NCBI GenBank assembly: GCA_003505155.1
Contig: DNYJ01000038.1
Location: 915-20,844, forward strand
Reading direction: 5' to 3'
DNA: 19,930 nucleotides
From: Candidatus Uhrbacteria bacterium
Lineage (GTDB): Bacteria > Patescibacteriota > Patescibacteriia > UBA9934 > UBA10169
Shown here in pieces: positions 13,743 to 19,930 of the stretch; positions within the stretch are counted from its first letter, which is position 1; each line of letters starts with the position of its first letter. Under the pieces are notes generated by a model. That model ran no database searches. It was given only the letters and a program-made list of their open reading frames with translations, and had not been told where the DNA came from. The position numbers and the translations under genes were made by a program.

Positions 13743-15784
13743 ATTTCTTGGCTGTTCTTACGAACTCCGTAGAGCCACGATGATTTAAACATTCCCCAGA
13801 GACTCACCAAGCGCAGGAGCGTACGTGTCACGATAATGGCGCTAAACATCGAGAGGAGCACGCCGATCGTGAGCGTTACGGCAAAGCCCTTGATGAAGCT
13901 CGCTCCAAAGAAGAAGAGGATCGCGGTGGCAATGAGCGTCGTCACATTCCCGTCGCGGATGGATGTCCACGCGCGCTCAAAACCTTGCTCGATGGCACGC
14001 GGCAAATCGCGTCCGGCACGCAGTTCTTCCTTGAGACGTTCGAAGATGAGGACGTTTGCGTCCACCGCCATGCCGACGGAGAGAATAAATCCGGCAATGC
14101 CCGCCAGCGTCATTGTTACACCGAAGAGCTTGTAGGCGGCGAGGTTCAGAACTCCGTAAAGGGCGAGCGTGGCGACGGAGAGGATGCCCGGAAGCCGGTA
14201 GTACAGCATCATGAAGAGCGCGACGAGAAGGAAGCCGATGAGGCCGGCGTTCATGGAACGCGAAAGCGAGTTAGCGCCGAGCGTCGGACCCACGGTTTGT
14301 TGAGAGAGAAGCTCGATGGGCACCGGCAAGGCTCCGGCGTTCAGACGTTGAGCAAGCACTTTCGCTTCATCTACGGTGAAGTTCCCCGTAATCTGCGCTT
14401 GGCCGCCGTAGATCGCCTGCTGGACAATCGGGGCGGAGATGAGTTCGCCGTCGAGGAAGATGCCGATGGGCTGGCGAATCAGGCGAGCGGTGAGATCGCC
14501 GAAAAGCTTGTCGCCTTCGCTGTCGAAGGTGATGGAAACGTAGGGCTGTCCTGCGCCCGTCTGATCGAATTCGACGCCAGCACGCTTGAGCTGTTTGCCG
14601 GAAAGCGATGTGTTCACCCAGCCGGCGGTCGAAGGCGCAAGATCGCTCGCGAGCGTCAGCGGATAGCGCGCGCGGGAGAGTTCATAGGTCGTGATTGGCT
14701 TTTGATCGCGCTTGTAAAAAATGTGGTAACCAAAACCGGACTCGACGACGCCTGCGGAAATGCCGGAGACGGGAAGCTCGCGGATCGAGATCTCGAGCGC
14801 AGGTGGCAGAACGCCGGGTTGAACCCAAGAGAGATCTCCTTGATTCTCTGGGGCTGTAGGGTCCGTCGAGTATTGCAGGACGCGCTCGGCAAAGTTTTCC
14901 GGCGTGAGACCGTCAAGCGCCTGCTCGGCGCGGATGTTCGCCTCGATCGCGGGAATGGCATCTTCCCCAGCACATCCAATCTTCCCTTCAAAACAGATCA
15001 TGATGTGGGAAACCAGCCATTGTTCGTCTTGCCGTGTGGAGTCGTATCGCACAAGACTCACGCCGCCCTCGCCGTTCTCTTCCGTAAAAAATTGTCCCGG
15101 ACGAATGCCGTCGTTCACAATCACCGAGATAAACGGGCCGTAGATCGGATGCGTCGGAGAAACATTTGAAAGCATCTCGGGATTCGCGCCTTCCGGAAAG
15201 GAACCGGTGCGGCGAGCCTGCGCAAGCGCCTCATCCACAACCGCGCGTTCGGCCGCCTGCTTCGCATCGAGCTCGACGCGCTGGGAGTCCGAAAGAGCGT
15301 CGGCATCGGACCCTGGTTCTTTGAATTCAAGGATCGGAGTTTCTCCAATCTGATTAATCGCTTCCGTCACGTCGAGCACACCGGCCAGCTCAACAACAAC
15401 ACGATGCGTCGAACCGCTTTGGATCGTCTGCACCACCGGCTCCGAGACGCCAAACGCGTTGACGCGCCGTTCGATCACGTCGCGCACGCCTTCAAGCGCT
15501 TCATCGCGCTCGGCAGATGGGATCTGCGACATGTCGGCCTCGTACACAAGGTGCGTGCCGCCCTGGAGATCGAGGCCAAGACGAAATCCGCCTTGGCTCA
15601 AACCCGGAAGTCCGACAGCCTGCCAAGCCTGCGGTAGAGCAAATCCAAGCGAGATTAAAAAAAGGAGCACGACGGCGGTGAACCCGATCCAAGCGCGTTT
15701 GCGAGGACTCATAAATCCTCCGCCCCGACTCTGGTTCATACGCCGTTGACGCTCCAAATGCTTGCGGTGATTGTATCTGGCCAT
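13739..15784 (-). CDS. secD: Protein translocase subunit SecD with inserted parvulin-type prolyl isomerase domain (681 aa)
   Basis: Typical SecD parts are present: TM1 (about 31-50), GFRLGLDLQGGTHLVYE (66-82), the P1-head region (GQPYVSITFDSEGDKLFGDL, and FLDGELISAP at 443-452), and the five-helix C-terminal part with VGMAVDANVLIFERLKEE. Between roughly residues 155 and 375 lies extra sequence. Residues 252-360 of it look like a PpiC/parvulin domain: VSHIMI (258-263), FAERVLQYSTDP, NQGDLSW (314-320), VVESGFGYHIFY (346-357). Both parvulin histidines (H260, H354) are kept, so it may be catalytically active on the outer face of the membrane, next to emerging secreted chains. Two cysteines (C264, C271) lie in its first loop. 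The 5' end carries a basic leader (MARYNHRKHLERQRRM). Coupled to secF by a 4-bp overlap. Confidence 0.95.
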   Translation of the reverse strand: MARYNHRKHLERQRRMNQSRGGGFMSPRKRAWIGFTAVVLLFLISLGFALPQAWQAVGLPGLSQGGFRLGLDLQGGTHLVYEADMSQIPSAERDEALEGVRDVIERRVNAFGVSEPVVQTIQSGSTHRVVVELAGVLDVTEAINQIGETPILEFKEPGSDADALSDSQRVELDAKQAAERAVVDEALAQARRTGSFPEGANPEMLSNVSPTHPIYGPFISVIVNDGIRPGQFFTEENGEGGVSLVRYDSTRQDEQWLVSHIMICFEGKIGCAGEDAIPAIEANIRAEQALDGLTPENFAERVLQYSTDPTAPENQGDLSWVQPGVLPPALEISIRELPVSGISAGVVESGFGYHIFYKRDQKPITTYELSRARYPLTLASDLAPSTAGWVNTSLSGKQLKRAGVEFDQTGAGQPYVSITFDSEGDKLFGDLTARLIRQPIGIFLDGELISAPIVQQAIYGGQAQITGNFTVDEAKVLAQRLNAGALPVPIELLSQQTVGPTLGANSLSRSMNAGLIGFLLVALFMMLYYRLPGILSVATLALYGVLNLAAYKLFGVTMTLAGIAGFILSVGMAVDANVLIFERLKEELRAGRDLPRAIEQGFERAWTSIRDGNVTTLIATAILFFFGASFIKGFAVTLTIGVLLSMFSAIIVTRTLLRLVSLWGMFKSSWLYGVRKNSQEI

Positions 15785-15851
15785 AGATGTTTACAGGAAA
15801 ATAACGTCCGCAAGTGTACTCAAAACAACAAACAAAGGCAAACCGAAACGG

Positions 15852-15902
15852 TTGACAACAGGGCGATTTCGGGCTACCGTCGCGCCATCTGCGGAAGGAG
15901 GT
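15852..15902 (+). promoter_or_regulatory. Promoter and perfect Shine-Dalgarno of the GGDEF gene
   Basis: TTGACA (15852-15857) and TACCGT (15875-15880) are 17 bp apart, followed by AAGGAGGT (15895-15902) six bases before ATG 15909. The hairpin AACCG-AAA-CGGTT (15841-15853) overlaps the -35 and could be a regulator site. This is the only canonical Shine-Dalgarno at correct spacing that I found in the window. Confidence 0.7.
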
Positions 15903-15908
15903 ACGTTC

Positions 15909-16607
15909 ATGGAACCGCAGCTTTCGATGGCCTATACGATCATCATCGCTCTCGTCCTCGTCCTCGTCATCCTCGCCGCACTCTGGCGCAACGCCGAAGC
16001 ACGCGTGAACGCGTTCCGACGGATGGCTCATCTCGATCACCTCACCGGACTCGCCAGCCGCGCGCGGTTCGAGATGGAGATCGGCCGCCGTATCGATCGG
16101 GCCAATAACCCGCAAGCAGGCGCGCGAGATCAGACCGTGAGTCTCCTCGTCCTCGACCTCGACGGGTTCAAGGCGATCAACGACACCCACGGCCACCCCG
16201 CCGGCGACGAGGTTCTCCGCCGAGTCGCTCAAGTGCTCGAAGACGCCGTCCGTCCGAACGACACCGTCGCCCGATTCGACCCGCGCGCCACAAACGGCGT
16301 GACGGCACGAGTGGGTGGAGACGAATTCGCCGTCATCCTCGACGGCGCGGACTCCAAGCAGACGAGCGAAATCGCCCATCGCGTTGAGCGAGCCATCTCG
16401 CGCCTCGTGATCCACCTCAAGGACGGAGCGGTCGTCCGCGTCGGCGCGAGCGTCGCGGGCATCTCCCGCACCGGTCCCGGCCTCAACGCCGCAGAGCTCA
16501 TCGAGCACGCCGACAAACGCCTCTACCGCGCCAAGGACAAGGGCAGGTCGGGCGACGTGGCGGTCGTCGTCGAGAGCGAACGCACCGCGGCTCCTCGCGA
16601 GAAGTGA
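15909..16607 (+). CDS. Membrane-anchored GGDEF-domain protein, probable diguanylate cyclase (232 aa)
   Basis: One N-terminal helix (about 8-25, YTIIIALVLVLVILAALW) anchors a GGDEF domain that would make cyclic di-GMP from GTP. Family motifs: HLDHLTGLASRARFE (41-55), LDLDGFKAINDTHGHPAGDE (82-101), GGDEF (136-140), ADKRLYRAKDKGR (201-213). The metal and substrate residues are present, so it is likely active. RPND (115-118) looks like the product-inhibition I-site (RxxD), but 12 extra residues (124-135) separate VARF from GGDEF, so feedback inhibition may be lost or altered. It is the only plus-strand gene, is visibly richer in G+C at third codon positions than its neighbours, and has its own promoter, Shine-Dalgarno and terminator. 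These traits suggest later acquisition. Reading upstream to 15771 would add 46 residues but crosses the promoter and Shine-Dalgarno. Confidence 0.92.
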   Translation: MEPQLSMAYTIIIALVLVLVILAALWRNAEARVNAFRRMAHLDHLTGLASRARFEMEIGRRIDRANNPQAGARDQTVSLLVLDLDGFKAINDTHGHPAGDEVLRRVAQVLEDAVRPNDTVARFDPRATNGVTARVGGDEFAVILDGADSKQTSEIAHRVERAISRLVIHLKDGAVVRVGASVAGISRTGPGLNAAELIEHADKRLYRAKDKGRSGDVAVVVESERTAAPREK

Positions 16608-16626
16608 GTCGAGCCACCCCTCTCTG

Positions 16627-16662
16627 CCCTGTAGTCCATGTACTACAGGGTCTTCCTATTTT
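16627..16662 (+). terminator. Intrinsic terminator of the GGDEF gene
   Basis: CCCTGTAGT (16627-16635) pairs with ACTACAGGG (16642-16650), a 9-bp perfect stem with a 6-nt loop, followed by TCTTCCTATTTT. It starts about 20 bp after the stop codon. On the other strand the hairpin lies immediately beyond the DUF1653 stop at 16661, so it may work in both directions, though the minus-strand U-tract is poor. Confidence 0.75.
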
Positions 16663-16885
16663 AAAGACTCAACGATTTGAACCTCGGTACCGTCTTCCCT
16701 TCCCATTCGACGTCGGAGAAAAACTCGGCGAGCGACCGAACCCAAATCGGGCTTCCGTGATCGGCGCCTTGATACACGACAACGTCTTCCTGTGTTGCCT
16801 CCATCTTGCCAACGCCAATCACCTTGTACACATTGCCTTTGTAATGCTGATACGTCCCGCCGGGTTGAATGAGGTCTGGAGCCAT
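16661..16885 (-). CDS. DUF1653 family protein (74 aa)
   Basis: The pattern GGTYQHYKGNVYKVIGVGKM...EDVVVYQG...IWVRSLAEFFSDVE...VPRF matches DUF1653, a small widespread bacterial domain of unknown function that typically spans the whole protein. The length is normal. I chose ATG 16885 (MAPDLIQPGG); it lies 2 bp after the stop of the upstream coiled-coil gene, which suggests coupling. The longer reading from 16927 would overlap that gene by 40 bp and add residues outside the domain. Confidence 0.85.
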   Translation of the reverse strand: MAPDLIQPGGTYQHYKGNVYKVIGVGKMEATQEDVVVYQGADHGSPIWVRSLAEFFSDVEWEGKTVPRFKSLSL

Positions 16886-16887
16886 AC

Positions 16888-17256
16888 CTATTCTTTCTTG
16901 AACGTCACTTTGAATTGAGGATACCACTTCTCATCGTTCTCATCCACAATCTCCACCGTCTCCTTGTTCACGTACATGTTGAGCGCGATGTCGGAGATTA
17001 GTTCCTGATCGGTCGAGATTTCAATTTTGAGTTCATCCAGTTCTGAAAGCTCTCCCGAGCCGGAACGAATCTCCATCTCGATCCCTTTTTTCTCTTCGCG
17101 CAGAGCTTTGGCCTCCTCCTGAATTTCCTGATATCGAACATTGGCCGACAACTCGTCTTTAAGCATCTTATTCAGTTCCTTGCGTTTCTTCTTGGCTTTA
17201 TCGAGACGTTTGTACACTTCATTGAGGGTTTGCATAGCGAAAGATTTACGAATCAT
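16888..17256 (-). CDS. Coiled-coil protein of unknown function (122 aa)
   Basis: Residues about 9-75 are a highly charged helix (YKRLDKAKKKRKELNKMLKD, then EIQEEAKALREEKKGIEMEI) with heptad-like spacing. A short acidic beta-rich C-terminal part follows (ISTDQELISDIALNMYVNKE, ending in WYPQFKVTFKKE). I do not recognise a named family. The start may be ATG 17256 (MIRKSF) or ATG 17235 (MQTLNEVYKR); neither has a Shine-Dalgarno. It lies directly upstream of the DUF1653 gene, with a 2-bp gap, and downstream of the four-helix-bundle gene, from which it is separated by 42 bp of CATAGGAC repeat. Confidence 0.8.
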   Translation of the reverse strand: MIRKSFAMQTLNEVYKRLDKAKKKRKELNKMLKDELSANVRYQEIQEEAKALREEKKGIEMEIRSGSGELSELDELKIEISTDQELISDIALNMYVNKETVEIVDENDEKWYPQFKVTFKKE

Positions 17257-17270
17257 GAACGACAGTTTAA

Positions 17271-17303
17271 CACATAGGACATAGAGGTCACATAGGACTT
17301 ATA
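17271..17303. repeat. CATAGGAC-type short repeat, downstream block
   Basis: The block is built from CACATAGGAC, ATAGAGGTCA, CATAGGACTT and ATA. It covers the stop codon of the four-helix-bundle gene (17299-17301). The same 9-nt degenerate unit occurs inside that gene (17451-17484) and just upstream of it (17832-17870). Confidence 0.65.
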
Positions 17304-17835
17304 CACGAATGGAACGACTACGATAGAGACGCTCTGTAAAACCCCCGTTCGCAACAAAGGCATCACTCAAAACCTTGAGCTGTTGGTCTAGGAGAAAGTT
17401 TGTCTGGTGAATAAGGCAAGTTGCAACATTCGCCGCGATTTCATGGTTCGAAATATAGATCATATAGGTCGTATAGGACCTATGGTTCGCATAGGCAAGT
17501 TGGCGCACTTCTTTTGCTCGTTCGTCTTCTTTTGTCCACTTCATCAAATCTCGCTGGCGTAAAAAGTCTTCATAGTCCAATAACAACTCTTCCAAACTTG
17601 CACGAGCTACATTTACAAGCTTCATCTCTGTCTTCTTTGATGTTCCAGATGCCTGGCATCCTTCCGCGATATTCTGACGACCAGAACGAGCCGCTTGGAT
17701 CATTTGATCCCTCATGCGGTAGTCCTTCACGAAATGTTTGCAAAATTCAACGGTAAAATCGTAGACGATCGTCGCATTTTGAAAAGATTTTAACGTGCGA
17801 TACCCGCCGTGCGCCGGAATAAGTTGATCTGACAT
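17299..17835 (-). CDS. Four-helix-bundle protein, 23S IVS / bAvd-like (178 aa)
   Basis: The sequence matches the family first described from 23S rRNA intervening sequences and related to the accessory protein Avd of diversity-generating retroelements. Family motifs are RSGRQNIAEGCQASGTSKKTEM, in two stretches about residues 50-71, SLEELLLDYEDFLRQRDL, and ANVATCLIHQTNFLLDQQLK in the last helix. Members form pentameric basic barrels that bind nucleic acids; the cellular role of free-standing copies is unknown. Residues about 115-130 (ANHRSYTTYMIYIS) lie at the loop between helices and are encoded by the 9-nt CCTATA-type repeat also found on both sides of the gene. No reverse transcriptase or template repeat is in the window, so this is not a complete retroelement. 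A hairpin terminator 43 bp upstream may attenuate its transcription. Confidence 0.9.
   Translation of the reverse strand: MSDQLIPAHGGYRTLKSFQNATIVYDFTVEFCKHFVKDYRMRDQMIQAARSGRQNIAEGCQASGTSKKTEMKLVNVARASLEELLLDYEDFLRQRDLMKWTKEDERAKEVRQLAYANHRSYTTYMIYISNHEIAANVATCLIHQTNFLLDQQLKVLSDAFVANGGFTERLYRSRSIRV
17451..17484. repeat. In-frame 9-nt repeat within the four-helix-bundle gene
   Basis: On the minus strand the units AGGTCCTAT, ACGACCTAT, ATGATCTAT follow each other, each encoding x-(S/T/I)-Y. They insert a Tyr-rich stretch (RSYTTYMIY) into the coding sequence without breaking the frame and match the blocks just outside both ends of the gene. Confidence 0.65.
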
Positions 17836-17870
17836 AAGACATGAGTCGTATAGGTCGCATAAGACCTATA
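17832..17870. repeat. CATAAGAC/TATAGGTC short repeat, upstream block
   Basis: Degenerate 9-nt units lie directly before and over the start codon of the four-helix-bundle gene. TATAGGTC (17849-17856) and GACCTATA (17863-17870) form a perfect 8-bp inverted repeat with a 6-nt loop, which on the mRNA would sit just 5' of the start codon and could limit translation. Confidence 0.6.
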
Positions 17871-17877
17871 CTCGAAT

Positions 17878-17912
17878 TAAAAACAAAACCTCCCCGCAAC
17901 AAAAGGGGGGAG
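17878..17912 (-). terminator. Intrinsic terminator in the leader of the four-helix-bundle gene
   Basis: On the minus strand CTCCCC (17912-17907) pairs with GGGGAG (17895-17890), followed by GTTTTGTTTTT. A competing stem CGCAACA (17922-17916) with TGTTGCG (17901-17895) shares one base with the terminator stem and encloses its 5' arm, so the two cannot both form easily. This resembles an attenuator between the promoter at 17931-17959 and the gene starting at 17835. Confidence 0.65.
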
Positions 17913-17930
17913 TTGTGTTGCGATAAATTT

Positions 17931-17959
17931 ATTCCATCACACTTTTCGGTTTTTGTCAA
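17931..17959 (-). promoter_or_regulatory. Predicted promoter for the four-helix-bundle leader
   Basis: Minus strand TTGACA (17959-17954), a 17-bp spacer and TGGAAT (17936-17931). Transcription would start near 17924 and meet the terminator within about 45 nt. The -35 is perfect and the -10 matches at four of six positions. Confidence 0.5.
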
Positions 17960-18031
17960 CGCATTTATCCACTTCTTCCTGGTAGCTTCCTGGAAGTTTC
18001 GTGAAGTTTCTCGGGAGGCGAGCCGTAATGT

Positions 18032-18060
18032 TTGACAAGGATCAAATATGCTGGTATTAT
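18032..18060 (+). promoter_or_regulatory. Near-consensus promoter of a short plus-strand RNA
   Basis: TTGACA (18032-18037), exactly 17 bp, then TATTAT (18055-18060), the best promoter match in the window. No plus-strand gene follows. Between the expected start (about 18067) and the terminator at 18085-18124 there is no start codon, so the product would be a short RNA. Confidence 0.65.
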
Positions 18061-18066
18061 TCCTTC

Positions 18067-18124
18067 ATCACCAACGGAAAGCAAGCCCTATAAGGTTCCG
18101 TCCTTATGGGGCCCTTTCTTTTTT
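18067..18124 (+). ncRNA. Putative small RNA of about 58 nt, antisense to the 3' end of the NYN gene
   Basis: It is bounded by the strong promoter at 18032-18060 and a strong terminator. It consists of an unpaired 5' part of about 18 nt (ATCACCAACGGAAAGCAA) followed by the terminator hairpin. The last 21 nt overlap the 3' end of the minus-strand NYN gene (stop at 18104), so it could affect that mRNA. It matches no RNA family I know. It could instead be the leftover promoter and terminator of a lost gene. Confidence 0.4.
18085..18124 (+). terminator. Intrinsic terminator overlapping the NYN gene end
   Basis: An 11-bp stem (18085-18095 with 18102-18112, one T-G pair) has loop TTCCGT and the tail CCTTTCTTTTTT. 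The tail is oriented for plus-strand transcription. The hairpin and tail also encode the last eight codons (AKKERAP and stop) of the NYN protein on the opposite strand. Confidence 0.75.
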
Positions 18125-18607
18125 AGCGAGTTTTTCACGTAGATCATTCATGTACCGTAGATAAGGCCGAAAATGCTTGAACTTCAGCAATCCAGAAAAT
18201 CGTCGTTGATCCGGTATCAATACAGCCTCGAGTTTACTTTTCGTGATGAGGTGGTCGATTAAGCAATAGAAGTCGCCATCGCCACTGACAATCACAGCCT
18301 TCTCGTATTCAGAAAAATCAATCATGGCCCAGAGGACAAGTTCAGCATCACAGTTCCCTTTTGTCGTCCCATCTTTGTATTGCAATGTCGGCTTGAAGAC
18401 GCAGGTGAATCCGGCATTCTGCAACTCAGTGTAAAGACTTTGATTTCCAGGAATGTATCCGATGAAAAGATACGCTTTCTCGACATGATACTTATCTCGC
18501 ATGTGGATCCGAAACCGTTTGAAATCCAACTTCCATCCTTGCGCGCGAATCGCGAGATTTAGATTCTGGCTGTCGATGAAGGCGTAGTTGCGATGCTCGC
18601 TCTTCAT
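18104..18607 (-). CDS. NYN-domain (LabA/DUF88-like, PIN-fold) putative ribonuclease (167 aa)
   Basis: NYN proteins share the PIN nuclease fold and often cut RNA with a metal held by acidic residues. Here these are probably D12 (YAFIDSQNLN), D87 (GNCDAELVL), and D110 and D112 (VIVSGDGDFYCLIDHL), in the order and spacing of the family. The length is typical of a single-domain member. Its ATG overlaps the stop of the pyrophosphatase gene by 4 bp (ATGA), so it is translationally coupled, third in a secA-pyrophosphatase-NYN operon. Its last codons are part of a convergent terminator. A deleted paralogue lies at 5768-5929, evidence that this gene family has been copied within the genome. Substrate unknown. 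Confidence 0.88.
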   Translation of the reverse strand: MKSEHRNYAFIDSQNLNLAIRAQGWKLDFKRFRIHMRDKYHVEKAYLFIGYIPGNQSLYTELQNAGFTCVFKPTLQYKDGTTKGNCDAELVLWAMIDFSEYEKAVIVSGDGDFYCLIDHLITKSKLEAVLIPDQRRFSGLLKFKHFRPYLRYMNDLREKLAKKERAP

Positions 18608-19140
18608 AAACTCGAAAGGAAATCCTTCAACTTCCTAGCTGCGGTAGTCCGCATACTCAAGAGAGACTTTTCACTTCCTGACATTTGAGCGAATGTTTTT
18701 GATTGTCCATCGGGAAGAAAAATCGGGTCCCACCCAAATCCGGAACCACCTTCTGATTTTACAATTTTCCCATTAATCGACCCTTCAAAAAAGTGAATTT
18801 CATTGCGATCCTTAGCGTAACCGATAATCGTCTTTGCAACAGCAATATCATTACCAAATTTCTCTGACAGCTCTACAAGCCCTTCGTTTCCAATTGTTTT
18901 CAAGAACCACTTGATTAAAGGCCCAGGCAATCCATGAAGACAATCAAGATACAATGAAGTGTCTTCGACGATGAACTCGCCTTCAGCATGTTCAAACGCG
19001 GCATTCAGTTTTGTTCTGATAATCTCGCGAGCGTCTATCTCTTGAATCTCCGGTAGATCAATATCCAACTGTTCAACGTTCGGTAATATCGTTTGAACTT
19101 CTTTGAACTTTCCGTTATTACCTGTAATGAATTTGATCAT
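18604..19140 (-). CDS. RdgB/HAM1-type non-canonical purine NTP pyrophosphatase (178 aa)
   Basis: This house-cleaning enzyme family hydrolyses dITP, ITP and XTP to monophosphates and pyrophosphate, keeping deaminated purines out of nucleic acids. Motifs: FITGNNGKFKEV (4-15, the SxNxxK-type phosphate-binding start), VEDTSLYLDCLHGLPGPLIK (58-77), GSGFGWDPIFLP (132-143) and FAQMSGSEKSLLSMRTTAARK (150-170). The usual SHR near the end is SMR here, a change at a conserved base-recognition position. The start at 19140 (MIKFITGNN) is where the family begins; the reading from 19230 would add 30 residues overlapping secA. The gap to the secA stop is 10 bp. Cytosolic. Confidence 0.9.
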   Translation of the reverse strand: MIKFITGNNGKFKEVQTILPNVEQLDIDLPEIQEIDAREIIRTKLNAAFEHAEGEFIVEDTSLYLDCLHGLPGPLIKWFLKTIGNEGLVELSEKFGNDIAVAKTIIGYAKDRNEIHFFEGSINGKIVKSEGGSGFGWDPIFLPDGQSKTFAQMSGSEKSLLSMRTTAARKLKDFLSSL

Positions 19141-19150
19141 ACTACTTGTG

Positions 19151-19930
<780 letters not shown>

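Noticed and set aside
13985..15169. Plus-strand reading frame of 394 codons opposite secD
   Set aside because: It is antisense to conserved SecD motifs, has a shadow-frame amino-acid composition and no start signal.
15771..15908. 46-residue N-terminal extension of the GGDEF protein
   Set aside because: It crosses a TTGACA-17-TACCGT promoter and the perfect Shine-Dalgarno that points to ATG 15909.
15501..16508. Minus-strand reading frame of 335 codons spanning the secD 5' end and the GGDEF gene
   Set aside because: It overlaps SecD in another frame and is antisense to GGDEF motifs; long open frames of this sort are expected in high-GC DNA.
17299..17835. Diversity-generating retroelement, because of the bAvd-like four-helix bundle
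   Set aside because: I found no reverse transcriptase, template repeat or variable repeat in the window; free-standing members of this family are common.
17271..17870. CRISPR-like array
   Set aside because: The repeats are 9-nt degenerate units without spacers of uniform length, and no cas gene is present.

Overview
The window looks like chromosomal DNA of a Candidate Phyla Radiation (Patescibacteria) bacterium. The evidence is the gene set: a membrane protein followed by two TraD-like ATPases, a four-helix-bundle (23S IVS/bAvd-like) protein with an in-frame TAT-codon repeat, a DUF1653 protein, large cysteine-rich proteins of unknown function, almost no Shine-Dalgarno sites, and dispersed AT-rich intergenic repeats. 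TGA is used as a stop codon (for example at 367, 4051, 10962, 13739, 18604 and 19151), so the Gracilibacteria/Absconditabacteria code is not in use. I cannot name the lineage more precisely.

Layout, reading leftwards along the minus strand, which carries nearly every gene. (1) Right end: the C-terminal part of secA, an RdgB/HAM1-type NTP pyrophosphatase and a NYN-domain protein form a tight operon. (2) 17836-18103 is a 268-bp regulatory intergenic region with two divergent near-consensus promoters, each followed by a hairpin terminator. (3) Next come a four-helix-bundle protein, a coiled-coil protein and a DUF1653 protein. (4) The only plus-strand gene is a membrane-anchored GGDEF protein at 15909-16607, with its own promoter, perfect Shine-Dalgarno and terminator. 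(5) secD-secF overlap by 4 bp, and SecD carries an inserted parvulin-type prolyl isomerase domain. (6) After a 30-bp inverted repeat come a membrane protein and two paralogous TraD/HerA-like ATPases with overlapping or near-touching ends. (7) 367-7655 is a tandem array of four paralogous cysteine-rich proteins of about 580 residues. (8) A small ArsR-like regulator lies at the left edge.

The array is the most interesting part. Each copy has a conserved N-terminal domain, a cysteine-rich core that is itself duplicated at a spacing of about 148 residues, and a C-terminal zinc ribbon. The copies are separated by short structured repeats. The third junction contains a 19-bp perfect palindrome and a 41-bp perfect palindrome sharing the same core, with centres 42 bp apart, placed on a predicted leaderless promoter. 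The junction between the last two copies contains a 53-codon in-frame internal-deletion remnant of a NYN gene, homologous to the intact NYN gene at 18104-18607. The 5' ends of the two rightmost copies are nearly identical in DNA, which suggests recent gene conversion.

The SecD/SecF/SecA genes serve protein export. The ATPase/membrane-protein module resembles a conjugation or type IV secretion coupling apparatus. The job of the cysteine-rich array is unknown; metal or redox handling is a guess from its cysteine content and the neighbouring ArsR-like gene.
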